From the NCBI GenBank assembly GCA_965219635.1, contig OZ244783.1, positions 1,054,001 through 1,118,000 of the forward strand: a DNA stretch of 64,000 nucleotides, written 5' to 3'. The position numbers and the translations under genes were made by a program. This document shows positions 36,395 to 43,621 of this stretch, piece after piece. Under the pieces are notes generated by a model that saw only the letters and a list, made by a program, of their open reading frames with translations, had not been told where the DNA came from and did no database searches. The stretch is from JAPOXR01 sp965219635. GTDB lineage: Bacteria; Pseudomonadota; Alphaproteobacteria; Rhodobacterales; Rhodobacteraceae. Every line of letters begins with the position of its first letter. Position 1 is the stretch's first letter.

Positions 36395-36486
36395 CTTGCC
36401 CGCCAATTTTGATCGCTATTGAGCGATAAGCAGGGCAGCAAACAGAGTTTGCCGGGCAATCCTCTTGATCATCTCTACCTTGAAAA

Positions 36487-36503
36487 AACACCATAGTGGT
36501 GTT
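36487..36503. promoter_or_regulatory. Probable autoregulatory operator of mqsRA
   Basis: Perfect inverted repeat AACACCA-TAG-TGGTGTT lying ten bases before the mqsR ATG. MqsA-family antitoxins bind palindromes overlapping their own promoter, so this is the likely operator. Its survival fits continued expression or repression by the intact antitoxin. Confidence 0.65.
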
Positions 36504-36513
36504 AGATTGCCTC

Positions 36514-36831
36514 ATGACCGAAAAGCGAAAGCCAACCTACGACCTGATGGCTATCAAGGGAGCCTTTTCCTCTGCTGACCGCCTGAAGGCAACAAGCACG
36601 GCCTTGCGAACTGCAGTTGGACTTGGTTTCGACCGTAGTGAAATTGTCGAAACATTACGGTCCATGTAGCGGCGGCAATTCGTAAGATCGATGACGACCT
36701 TCGCCGACCAGCGCCTTTGGCAGGATGTTTACCATGTGCCTTCCGACGCAGGCGAATTGTACGTCAGATTTACGGAGTACGTCATGATCGGGTTCTTGCA
36801 GCTCTCGTTCAAGGAGAAAGGCGATGGCTGA
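36514..36831 (+). pseudogene. mqsR: MqsR-family mRNA interferase toxin, interrupted by an amber codon
   Basis: A full-length 105-codon MqsR frame with a single in-frame TAG at 36667-36669 (codon 52). Before it: MTEKRKPTYDLMAIKG and TSTALRTAVGLGFDR. After it the family core continues in the same frame: RRQFVRSMTTFADQRLWQDV, then YHVP, and the terminal LQLSFKEK. The expected residue at the stop is Gln in several homologues I recall, so one C-to-T change (CAG to TAG) would explain it. The frame overlaps mqsA by 8 bases. A functional toxin would require amber suppression or readthrough. Confidence 0.85.
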
Positions 36832-37249
36832 ACAATCCTGTCCAGAGACCGGACACCCGATGGTACGTGATGTCCGCACAATGACGATAGAGTACAAAGG
36901 GCATTCAATCGAGGTTGAGATGCCTGGATGGTATTGCGAACACTGCGGTGAAGGCGTCCATACAGGCAGGGACATGCTTGTTTCCGACCGTGCCCTTAAT
37001 CGTTTGAAGGCTGAGGTCGACGGCTTGCTGTTACCCGAAACAGTAAAGCTCATCCGGATGCGACTCAAGCTGACACAGAAAGACGCAGGCAAGATAATTG
37101 GCGGAGGTCCCAACGCTTTTCAGAAATATGAGAGTGGTGACGTGCTGGTAAGTAGAGCCATTACGAGCGCACTGCTGCTGCTAGATGATCATCCTGAAGG
37201 CCTCTCAGTATTGAAGTCCCGTGAAGCTGAACGTCACGTCGTAGCGTAA
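36824..37249 (+). CDS. mqsA: MqsA/YgiT-family antitoxin and transcriptional regulator
   Basis: A 141-aa type II antitoxin. The N-terminal zinc-ribbon-like toxin-binding domain contains CPETG and WYCEHCGEGVH; the first pair has only one Cys, so zinc binding may be reduced. The C-terminal Xre-type HTH is RLKLTQKDAGKIIGGGPNAF followed by QKYESGD (about residues 84-110), the recognition pattern GGGxxAFxxYE of MqsA. The frame is fully open although its cognate mqsR is interrupted. The order toxin-antitoxin matches E. coli mqsRA. Likely autoregulates through the palindrome at 36487-36503. Confidence 0.92.
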   Translation: MAEQSCPETGHPMVRDVRTMTIEYKGHSIEVEMPGWYCEHCGEGVHTGRDMLVSDRALNRLKAEVDGLLLPETVKLIRMRLKLTQKDAGKIIGGGPNAFQKYESGDVLVSRAITSALLLLDDHPEGLSVLKSREAERHVVA

Positions 37250-37486
37250 ACGGTGTGCCGCTGCCGATTGAGTCTCGTTGCCCTGCTTAGGTCGCTCGCT
37301 GCCCAGTCGCTGAATTGAAGTCCCATGACCTTGATTCAGACGCCAAGCATGAGTGCTTGGATTTCTGTAGCCCACAGGCTTCAAGCAAGCATGTTCGTAC
37401 TCAGGTAAACGGACGTCTTTCGCAAGTGGCTGCGCGGCATACGTGACCTGCGCCAAACAAAATATCACGGGACGACTGCAACAATA

Positions 37487-37686
37487 TTGGTTCGTTCTTT
37501 TCGGCGATGGCTGGACAGTGGGCACGGCAGCAGTGAACTGCGGATCCACGAAGGAACCGGCTATCGACTATTCTCGTCAGCAAGGGAAGAGTCATCCTTC
37601 TTCGTTCTGGCGGAGACAAAAAGAGCCAGCAGAAAGACATGGCGCGGGCACATCGCCTCAGGGAAGAGCTTGAAAATGGAGCATGA
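37487..37686 (+). pseudogene. HigB-like (RelE superfamily) toxin remnant
   Basis: Pieces of a RelE/HigB-type addiction-module killer protein. The first frame gives SFRRWLDS followed immediately by GHGSSELRIHEGTGYRLFSS. The central part expected between WLD and SELRI (roughly 35 residues) is missing. After a frameshift near 37590 a second frame supplies the C-terminus: RVILLRSGGDKKSQQKDMAR then AHRLREELENGA and a stop at 37684-37686. Internal deletion plus frameshift make it nonfunctional. It overlaps the start of the antitoxin gene. Confidence 0.7.
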
Positions 37687-37987
37687 AGTCACCGGCTTCG
37701 ACCCAGCTGAGTATCTGGACAATGATGAGATGATTGCAGGATACCTGTCGGATGCACTTGAGACACAGGATTCTGCATTCGTCGCTGATGCAATCGGGGC
37801 TTTTGCACGAGCCAAAGGCATGAAACGCGTGGCTCAGGATGCGGGGGTCAGCCGCGAGAGCTTGTACCGTGCTCTAAGCAGCAAGGGAAATCCCGAGTTT
37901 GCCACCGTTCTAAGGGTTCTGGCCTCGCTGAATATCAAGCTGATCGCGCAACCTGCCGAGACGCACTCTCATAACAAGTCAGCCTGA
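37676..37987 (+). CDS. HigA-like addiction module antidote protein
   Basis: A 103-aa antitoxin of the family annotated as putative addiction module antidote. Core sequence: FDPAEYLDNDEMIAGYLSDA, an HTH in AKGMKRVAQDAGVSRESLYR with ALSSKGNPEFATVLRVLASL (about residues 47-85). ATG at 37676 overlaps the 3' end of the toxin remnant in the normal toxin-first order. The frame is open and of normal length, in contrast to its toxin. Confidence 0.88.
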   Translation: MEHEVTGFDPAEYLDNDEMIAGYLSDALETQDSAFVADAIGAFARAKGMKRVAQDAGVSRESLYRALSSKGNPEFATVLRVLASLNIKLIAQPAETHSHNKSA

Positions 37988-38164
37988 CGGAGCCGCCGAA
38001 GCGCCTTGGAGCCAATTGACGTCGGAAATACGGATCCAATCTACGGCCAAGATCAACAATCGATTAGGTGAGTGTGCGCTATAACTGACCCATCCGCGCT
38101 GCCAGCGGACCATGGGAATGGTCGAGTTTCTGCGCATCTGATCGGTTACCCGCAGCCGAAGATG

Positions 38165-38531
38165 TCATCGGGTCAGTTCTTGGTCGCCATTGCTGCAGCC
38201 TGCCGGATTTGTCCCGGGTTCCTCTCTCTCGTCCTGTTTGTCGTTGGACTTGCGGGCCGCGACGACAATCGCGGCATACTTGGGGGGCGGCATCGGTATT
38301 GAACGCAAGGATCCTGCCCTCGAACAGCGGGAGCATCCCGTCGAGCGTCGAGGCAAGTTTCCGCTTGTGCCGTCCATGCGGTAGTGAACTGATGCCGAAC
38401 CGGAGTTCTGAAACGGTGACGCTGGAAATGTAGTGCGTTTAGGCAGCCTGCTGGTCCAGCCAATTGCGCACGGCAGGGTCCGGCTCCGGCTTCATCGCTT
38501 TGGAGACGACGTTCGTTTCCGAAACGATCAT
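38165..38531 (-). pseudogene. FitB/VapC-type PIN-domain toxin, nonsense and frameshift mutated
   Basis: The frame starts at 38531 with an ATG overlapping the FitA-like stop and reads MIVSETNVVSKAMKPEPDP then AVRNWLDQQAA. It hits TAA at 38439-38441. The same frame continues with THYISSVTVSELRFGISSLP and DGMLPLFEGRILAFNTDAA. It is then lost near 38285 and similarity moves to the next frame (KYAAIVVAARKS). The first PIN aspartate itself is replaced by Glu (SETNVV instead of DTNVV). With a stop, a frameshift and the altered catalytic residue this RNase toxin should be dead. Confidence 0.82.
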
Positions 38532-38782
38532 TCGAAGCTCGTTGGTTTTGCGGGCGTCTTGACATGTGCCTGATCCAGCGCTGCGAAATCGGCATTGGTC
38601 AGCCCGGCATTTTGGCTCAACGCGGAGAGCGTGGCACCGAGGCGCAGGCTCTCGGTGGGACGCACAGCCGCTTCAAGAATGTCGCAAATTTCAGCTTCGG
38701 CGCTGCGGCCATGATGGTCTGCGCGCACCCTGATGGCGCGGAGGGTTTCGTCCGAGAGATTACGAATGGTGACTGTGGGCAT
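38528..38782 (-). CDS. FitA-like ribbon-helix-helix antitoxin
   Basis: An 84-aa Arc/MetJ-type antitoxin (FitA/VapB class). The RHH segment is MPTVTIRNLSDETLRAIRVR then ADHHGRSAEAEICDILEAAV, where GRSAEAEI is the FitA hallmark. The C-terminal tail (LTNADFAALDQAHVKTPAKP) would wrap the PIN toxin. It is intact and overlaps the broken toxin gene by 4 bp (ATGA). The ATG at 38782 begins the conserved domain; the frame open upstream is not conserved. Confidence 0.88.
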   Translation of the reverse strand: MPTVTIRNLSDETLRAIRVRADHHGRSAEAEICDILEAAVRPTESLRLGATLSALSQNAGLTNADFAALDQAHVKTPAKPTSFE

Positions 38783-39138
38783 CTGATGTCGTCTCGGGTC
38801 AAGTGATGGCTGCGATGGCAATATAGGGAACATGCTATCGCCCGGCAAAATGCGATCGTTATCTGGCGGGATGGCCTACACTGGCGCCTCCGCCAAACGT
38901 ACCCATGCTGCCATGCCGACGGAATCGACCCCGGCAATGCAGAAGAGTTGCCTGCCAATAGGTTTCGGACGGCAGCGCCTCCTTGATGATGTCATCATGG
39001 ACCAGCACATAGCCCGCCACGGCGGCAGGCGCGGCGACTACAAGTGCCACGATCAGGAGGATGATGAGTGAGCGCAGGTCACGCGATCGAGTTTGCCTTG
39101 ATCCATGTGTGGAATGTACGAGAACAGTGACAAGGTGC
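38783..39138. other. Spacer between two TA modules with a membrane-like frame
   Basis: About 355 bases. On the minus strand a frame contains SLIILLIVALVVAAPAAVAGYVLVHD, which has transmembrane character and could belong to a very small membrane protein. No convincing start or ribosome-binding site was found, and the longer version of the frame overlaps the PIN-toxin remnant, so no gene is called. Confidence 0.3.
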
Positions 39139-39519
39139 TCAGGCTCGCTTTTCGAAGAAATCGACATCCGCAATGCCCTTGAAACGGGCATCGCACGTTA
39201 GAACCCGGGCAACCGTGGCGCTGTGCCTTGGCCAAGATCACGGAGTCGGCGGTCGCTAGCTGGTGCGACCGGCAAAGTTCAGCAGCCAACAGGGCTTTTT
39301 CCGTGTCGAGAGGCGCCACATGACACAACTGCGTAAAGGCGATGATCTGGTCGGCCTTGTCGTCTCCAATCTCGCGGTCGAGCCATTTTGTAGTTCAAGC
39401 TGAACCATCGTCGGAACGAGCCAATCGGATTGCTCCGGCATGTATGGCTCCATTGCATCGCCCACCGGTGAGCCGAGTAGCCATTCTATCCAGGCTGAAG
39501 TGTCGACCAGGATCATCAA
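39139..39519 (-). pseudogene. VapC-type PIN-domain toxin, two frameshifts
   Basis: A 127-codon PIN toxin reconstructed from three frames. Frame 1 from 39519: MMILVDTSAWIEWLLGSPVG with the first acidic residue in VDTSAW, through VPTMVQLEL. After a shift near 39390: KWLDREIGDDKADQIIAFTQ and TEKALLAAELCRSHQLATAD followed by SVILAKAQRHG, including the catalytic-type Asp. After a second shift near 39213: VARVLTCDARFKGIADVDFF and EKRA then a stop at 39139-39141. All PIN acidic positions survive, but two frameshifts separate them. Confidence 0.82.
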
Positions 39520-39734
39520 TTGCGGTCTACGCGAGCACGGTAGCCGGAAGGATCAGCACCGCGCGCAAGCCCCTTGATCTCATGCAACTTCGGCATGGGA
39601 ACAAGCAGCACGCCGATACCCTTTGGGATGAACGCGAAGGTTTGCCCTGCATTCCATTGTTGGGCGGTGCGGATGGCTTTGGGAATGGTAATCTGAAACT
39701 TTGAGGACAGCGTCGTGGTCTTGGCCATGTTCAT
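39516..39734 (-). CDS. AbrB/MazE-type (SpoVT-AbrB fold) antitoxin
   Basis: A 72-aa swapped-hairpin AbrB DNA-binding antitoxin of the VapB class: KTTTLSSKFQITIPKAIRTA, NAGQTFAFIPKGIGVLLVPM and a short C-terminal tail. The open frame ends overlapping the broken PIN toxin start (TGATG). Its own ATG directly follows the stop of the truncated permease frame, placing the module exactly at the join with the disrupted sugar operon. Confidence 0.88.
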   Translation of the reverse strand: MNMAKTTTLSSKFQITIPKAIRTAQQWNAGQTFAFIPKGIGVLLVPMPKLHEIKGLARGADPSGYRARVDRN

Positions 39735-40142
39735 TCACCGAGGCAACCGATACTCGAAACGTAAGAAACTGCTCATGTGAATCCAAGCCGCTAGACCGAT
39801 GGACTGGTCGCCCACAAGGAACGGAGTCAAAATGTGCCAGAGGGAATGCCCCGGACTTGCGTTGTGCAAATGCCATGAAGAGAGCGCCATGGAGAGAACC
39901 AGGCAGCCCAGAGTGAAGACCACGGTGGTTTTGACGGGCTTGATGTAGAGCGGATCGCGGAAGGCCCGCAGGTAGTTGGCCAGTCCGGCGAAGTCCTGCT
40001 GGTCGAACCGGTAGAGGAAGTCCCTGTGGACGCTGTAGCGGGCCGCCATGAAGAGCGGCACGCTGACGATTGCGGTCATGATGGCGAGGCCGGGGGCGAG
40101 GAACCACCAGGCCCGGTTGAAACTTGTAGGCATGCCAGCCAT
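39735..40142 (-). pseudogene. Truncated ABC sugar permease (MalF/UgpA-type)
   Basis: The first 90-100 residues match a binding-protein-dependent permease: MPTSFNRAWWFLAPGLAIMT then AIVSVPLFMAARYSVHRDF, a periplasmic loop with FAGLANYLRAFRDPLYI, and VKTTVVFTLGCLVLSMALS. After that the sequence loses membrane character, and the frame stops at 39735. A full permease is about 290 aa with the EAA loop; none is present. It lies downstream of an extracellular solute-binding protein gene, so it is the broken permease of that system, cut where the toxin-antitoxin cluster begins. Confidence 0.78.
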
Positions 40143-40179
40143 GGTAACCGCCTGCCAGAACCGTGGATGCGAGGGATGC

Positions 40180-40206
40180 CCCTTCCCCCGGAAAGCGGGG
40201 GAAGGG
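40180..40206. promoter_or_regulatory. Strong intercistronic hairpin
   Basis: Perfect 11-bp arms CCCTTCCCCCG and CGGGGGAAGGG with a 5-base loop, between the solute-binding protein stop and the permease start on the minus strand. There is no U-tract. Such stems commonly protect binding-protein mRNA from 3' decay and lower permease expression, as between malE and malF. Confidence 0.7.
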
Positions 40207-40220
40207 ACTTAAGTGTTATA

Positions 40221-41573
40221 CTATTCGAGGTAGCCTGCGGCCTTGAACGCCTCGGTCATGTTGTTGACCCAGCGCTCCTGAGCCTGCTCTGGCGTCAGGT
40301 CGCCCGAATAGACATCGGTGATGTAGTCGGTCGCACCGCCCCACATGACTGCGCCGTATTCGGGAATGCCCTGGCGGATGAACACAGACTGAAGCACCTC
40401 CTGGAAGGTGGGCAGAAACTCCGTGTAGTGGGGCTTGAGGTTGCGCATCTCGTCATTCTCGAAGTGCGCCTTGCGCGAGAACTGAAGGCTGCGCTTGCCC
40501 CATTCGACCTCGTTGTCCTGAAGCATCCACTTGAGGAACTTGAACGCCTCGTCGGCATTCGGTGTGTCGAACAGGAGTACCCCGCCACCGCCGAGGAAGG
40601 GCGTGCCCTGGGTGTAACCCTTGAGGTTGCCTTCCCAGACCGGCAGGGTGGAGTAGCCGGTATTGCCCTCGGCGTCTCCGCCTTCGGTCTCGACGATGCC
40701 GACACCCTGCGGCCACATCGTTGCCATCGCCAACCGGCCATCGCGGAACATCTCAAGCCCTTCCAGGAAGCCCCAGTTCTGCGCTTCCCGCGGCGCCGTG
40801 TTGTTCGCCAGGTCGATAAAATACTCGGCGGCCTCGTTGACAATCGGATGGCCAACATCAGGCTGGAAGTTGTCGTCCCAACCGCTGATGCCTGTGGAGT
40901 AGAGAATGACAATGAAGCTGCGGGTGATCCCGACCCCTGCGCCAAGCGCATCGGTCCAGCCATAGAGGTCCCGTTCGAGTTCCTCGCCCGCCAGCATCTC
41001 GCCAGCCTCGCGGGTGAAGAAGCCAGCGACCTCCCGCAATTCGGCGAAGGTCTTCGGCACTTCAAGCGGCCGCCCGAACTCCTGTTCGAATGCCGCCTGC
41101 TCGTCCGGATGAGCGAACCAGTCCGCCCGGTGGATGAGCATCGGCGCCGCAGGTGTCGTCGGCAAGGCGATATACTCGCCTGGGCGGGCACTTGACGTCA
41201 TGTGGCTGTTGACCACCAGGTCCGGATAGGCGCTCACATCGAAGCCGTGCCGTTCGATGAACGGCGTGAGGTCGAGGACATGCGGGGCGAATGTGCCGAA
41301 CCAACCGGGGCTGTGATACCCCATGTCCCAGCGGTCGGTATCGCCAATGGCCTCGATCGCCATCTGGTCGCGCAACTGATTGGCGGGCAGTATCTCGCCA
41401 ATGACCTTGATGCCGGTCTCCTGCTCATACCGTGGTGCGAAATACTCGACCACGGCGTCGGCTTCGGCGCCGGGGTGAAGGGCCCAGCGCAGGGTGATGT
41501 CCTGCGCTGCGGCCTGACCTGCAGCCGCGCCAACGAATGCCAGCGCGGCAAGCCTACAGAAACAAGATCTCAT
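40221..41573 (-). CDS. Extracellular solute-binding protein, family 1 (sugar ABC transporter)
   Basis: A periplasmic binding protein of 450 aa with signal peptide (RLAALAFVGAAAGQAAAQ). It shows family-1 SBP character: ITLRWALHPGAEADAVVEYF, VIGEILPANQLRDQMAIEAI, a hinge region, and FLGGGGVLLFDTPNADEAFK then FLKWMLQ, the conserved substrate-binding C-lobe segment. GGAGAAAG precedes the ATG. It begins only 27 bases after the upstream binding-protein stop, so it now reads as part of that operon, but its own permease is truncated. It may be orphaned or may work with permeases elsewhere. Confidence 0.85.
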   Translation of the reverse strand: MRSCFCRLAALAFVGAAAGQAAAQDITLRWALHPGAEADAVVEYFAPRYEQETGIKVIGEILPANQLRDQMAIEAIGDTDRWDMGYHSPGWFGTFAPHVLDLTPFIERHGFDVSAYPDLVVNSHMTSSARPGEYIALPTTPAAPMLIHRADWFAHPDEQAAFEQEFGRPLEVPKTFAELREVAGFFTREAGEMLAGEELERDLYGWTDALGAGVGITRSFIVILYSTGISGWDDNFQPDVGHPIVNEAAEYFIDLANNTAPREAQNWGFLEGLEMFRDGRLAMATMWPQGVGIVETEGGDAEGNTGYSTLPVWEGNLKGYTQGTPFLGGGGVLLFDTPNADEAFKFLKWMLQDNEVEWGKRSLQFSRKAHFENDEMRNLKPHYTEFLPTFQEVLQSVFIRQGIPEYGAVMWGGATDYITDVYSGDLTPEQAQERWVNNMTEAFKAAGYLE

Positions 41574-41600
41574 GATCTTTCTCCTTGGTTAATGTTTGGA

Positions 41601-42599
41601 TTAGAACTTGAACTCATCGAGGTTCTCGGGAGTGACGATCTTTGCCTCGCCGAGAATGACCTCTCCGGCAGCGCCAACGGTGTAGGTGCCAAGGCGTCCC
41701 GCCTCGAAGGTCTCACCTTCGGCGCCGGTAATCTGGCACTGTGCGAGCGCTTGAGCGGCATAGTAGGTCAGGTAGCCAAGGTCCGACACGTTCCACCATA
41801 TGTCTTGGGTGGAGCCTTCTTCGATGTACTTCCGGATCAAGGTCGCAGGCGCCAGGCCTGTGAGCTTGATCTGCCCGGTCAGCCCGGCCTCTTCAAGGGC
41901 TCGTGCTGCCGCTGGCAAACCGATACCTGCCGGGACGATCAGGCCCTTGAGATCAGGGTAGGCTTGCGCCAATGCGATCGTCTGCTGCTGGTTGATCTGT
42001 TCGCTTTCTTCACCGTAGGCGATTTGTACAAGCTCGAGTCCCGCATAGTCGGGATTTGAGGCCAGTTCATCCTCCATCTGCGCGATCCAGGCGTTCTGGT
42101 TTGTCGCAGTCGGTGTGGAAGAGAGTATCGCAAACTCTCCTTCACCGATCATGTCAGACATCGACTTCAACATCATCGCCGCCAGGCTGGTGCCCTTGGC
42201 TTGATTGATGAAGAGCGAACGGGCAGCCTCGGCGACATCGGAGTCATACGCGAGGACCCAGACGCCGTTTGCCGCCGCCCGTCTCAATGCTGGCGCAACA
42301 GCATTGGCGTCATTGCCCGCGATGGCAATCACATCAACTCCCTGCACCACCATATTGTTGATGAATTCGATCTGAGCTTCAGCTGTGGCCTGACTGGGCG
42401 CAGCCTGAATGCGCTCGCCTCCAATCTCGGCAAGCGCCTCGTCAGCCCCCTGGCCTGCCACCTGAAAATAGGGGTCAGTGTCCAGCTTGGGCACAAATCC
42501 GACCTTGACCGGACCATCGTGGCACTCTTGCGCAATAGCCGTTCCGGCGAGCGGCATTGCGGCGGCAACAGCCGTAATCGTGAGTAGTTTCTTCAACAT
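41601..42599 (-). CDS. Periplasmic sugar-binding protein (RhaS/LsrB-like)
   Basis: A 332-aa type I periplasmic binding protein. The signal peptide is KKLLTITAVAAAMPLAGTAIAQ; GAGGAG lies six bases before the ATG at 42599. The domain starts VKVGFVPKLDTDPYFQVAGQ and has NNMVVQGVDVIAIAGNDANA, VLAYDSDVAEAARSLFINQA and KLTGLAPATLIRKYIEEGST. These resemble rhamnose (RhaS) and autoinducer-2 (LsrB) binding proteins. Gene order ATPase/permease-permease-binding protein fits both systems. Absence of lsrF/G/K or rhamnose catabolic genes in the window leaves the ligand open. Confidence 0.85.
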   Translation of the reverse strand: MLKKLLTITAVAAAMPLAGTAIAQECHDGPVKVGFVPKLDTDPYFQVAGQGADEALAEIGGERIQAAPSQATAEAQIEFINNMVVQGVDVIAIAGNDANAVAPALRRAAANGVWVLAYDSDVAEAARSLFINQAKGTSLAAMMLKSMSDMIGEGEFAILSSTPTATNQNAWIAQMEDELASNPDYAGLELVQIAYGEESEQINQQQTIALAQAYPDLKGLIVPAGIGLPAAARALEEAGLTGQIKLTGLAPATLIRKYIEEGSTQDIWWNVSDLGYLTYYAAQALAQCQITGAEGETFEAGRLGTYTVGAAGEVILGEAKIVTPENLDEFKF

Positions 42600-42610
42600 G
42601 TCGATCTCCT

Positions 42611-43621
42611 CTATCGTTGAAGGTTTGCAGCCCGCCTTGTTCGGGGCAGGCCTCGTTGCCGCAGGCTTTTCAGCCTTGCGGAAATCTGTGGGGTGAAATT
42701 GCCAATCAGGAGCGCTGCAATGAGCATCAATCCAATGCTCGTACTTTGGGCGTCGCCGCCGATACCATTGATGCCCAGCAGGTTGCGGACCAATGCGACA
42801 AGGCTGAGTGCGCCAATCACGCCGATAATCCCGCCCTTGCCGCCAAAGACGCTGACACCGCCAAGAATGGCGATCGTGATAATATCCAGTTCCATGCCAA
42901 AGGCGTTGTTCGCCCGCGCATTGGCAAGTCTTGCTGTGTAGACAATGCCGGCAACCGAACAAATGACGCCAGACAGGATGAAAAGGTAGAAGCGGATCCT
43001 GTTGACCAGAATGCCAGAGTAGAGAGCGGTATCGGGGTTACCTCCGATGGCAAAGATCCTGCGGCCCACGGGCGTTCCATGAACGACAATCGTGAAGATC
43101 GGCAGCAGGATGAGGAACGGGACAATCGTCCAGGGCAGGGGAAGCCCAGGTACGTTCGTGAATCCGAAGTCAAGCAGTGCTTCGGGCAGTTGATTGACCG
43201 AACCGGTTCCCAGAAGCATGTACCCAATGCCCCTGAACAAGGCCATCGTTCCAAGGGTGACCACCAAGGAGTGTAGCCCGACTGTAGTGGACAGAAAACC
43301 ATTGAACGCGCCCAGCATCGCTCCGCAGCAGAGAGTGAGAGCGATTGCAGGCGCCAAGGAAAGCCCAGCTTCGATGGAAAGCCCCAGCACGACGCTCGTC
43401 AAGGCCAGAGTGCTGGCGACAGAGAGATCAATATCCCTTGTCACGAGCAATAGCATCATCGGCAGGACAATCAGCGCCCGTTCCGATGCGCCCGCGATGA
43501 GTTGGGAAATATTGAAGGCGGTGCCGAAGTTCGGAAAGAAGATCAGGCCCATGAGCGCCACCAAGGCGGCAAGAAAGCAGATGAAGATATCCCAAGACGA
43601 TATCCAGTCGGAGCGCTTCAT
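42611..43621 (-). CDS. Sugar ABC transporter permease (BPD_transp_2, LsrD/RhaQ-like)
   Basis: A 336-aa membrane permease of the RbsC/XylH/LsrD class. It shows the family repeat LIVLPMMLLLVTRDIDLSVA (the DLSVAS motif), the NGFLSTTVGLHSLVVTLGTM and IFAIGGNPDTALYSGI segments, and the terminal GGVSVFGGKGGIIGVIGA block. Its start overlaps the stop of the ATPase-permease fusion by 4 bp, and the binding-protein gene follows within 12 bases. It supplies the second half of the channel alongside the permease domain of the fusion. Confidence 0.9.
   Translation of the reverse strand: MKRSDWISSWDIFICFLAALVALMGLIFFPNFGTAFNISQLIAGASERALIVLPMMLLLVTRDIDLSVASTLALTSVVLGLSIEAGLSLAPAIALTLCCGAMLGAFNGFLSTTVGLHSLVVTLGTMALFRGIGYMLLGTGSVNQLPEALLDFGFTNVPGLPLPWTIVPFLILLPIFTIVVHGTPVGRRIFAIGGNPDTALYSGILVNRIRFYLFILSGVICSVAGIVYTARLANARANNAFGMELDIITIAILGGVSVFGGKGGIIGVIGALSLVALVRNLLGINGIGGDAQSTSIGLMLIAALLIGNFTPQISARLKSLRQRGLPRTRRAANLQR

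Noticed and set aside
35534..36406. 290-codon minus-strand frame opposite the peroxiredoxin and tRNA-Ser
   Set aside because: It runs through a tRNA gene and the reverse of a clear peroxiredoxin; no protein family recognised.
36514..36831. Amber codon in mqsR as pyrrolysine or programmed readthrough
   Set aside because: No pyl genes in the window and no reason for pyrrolysine in an RNase toxin; a simple nonsense mutation is the better explanation, with readthrough left only as a test.
38859..39191. Small membrane protein between the FitA-like gene and the PIN toxin
   Set aside because: A hydrophobic stretch exists, but the frame overlaps the PIN toxin end and lacks a credible start, so it is only mentioned in the spacer note.
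40026..41195. 389-codon plus-strand frame opposite the solute-binding protein
   Set aside because: Shadow of a strongly conserved minus-strand gene with signal peptide and binding-protein motifs; no domain in the plus frame.
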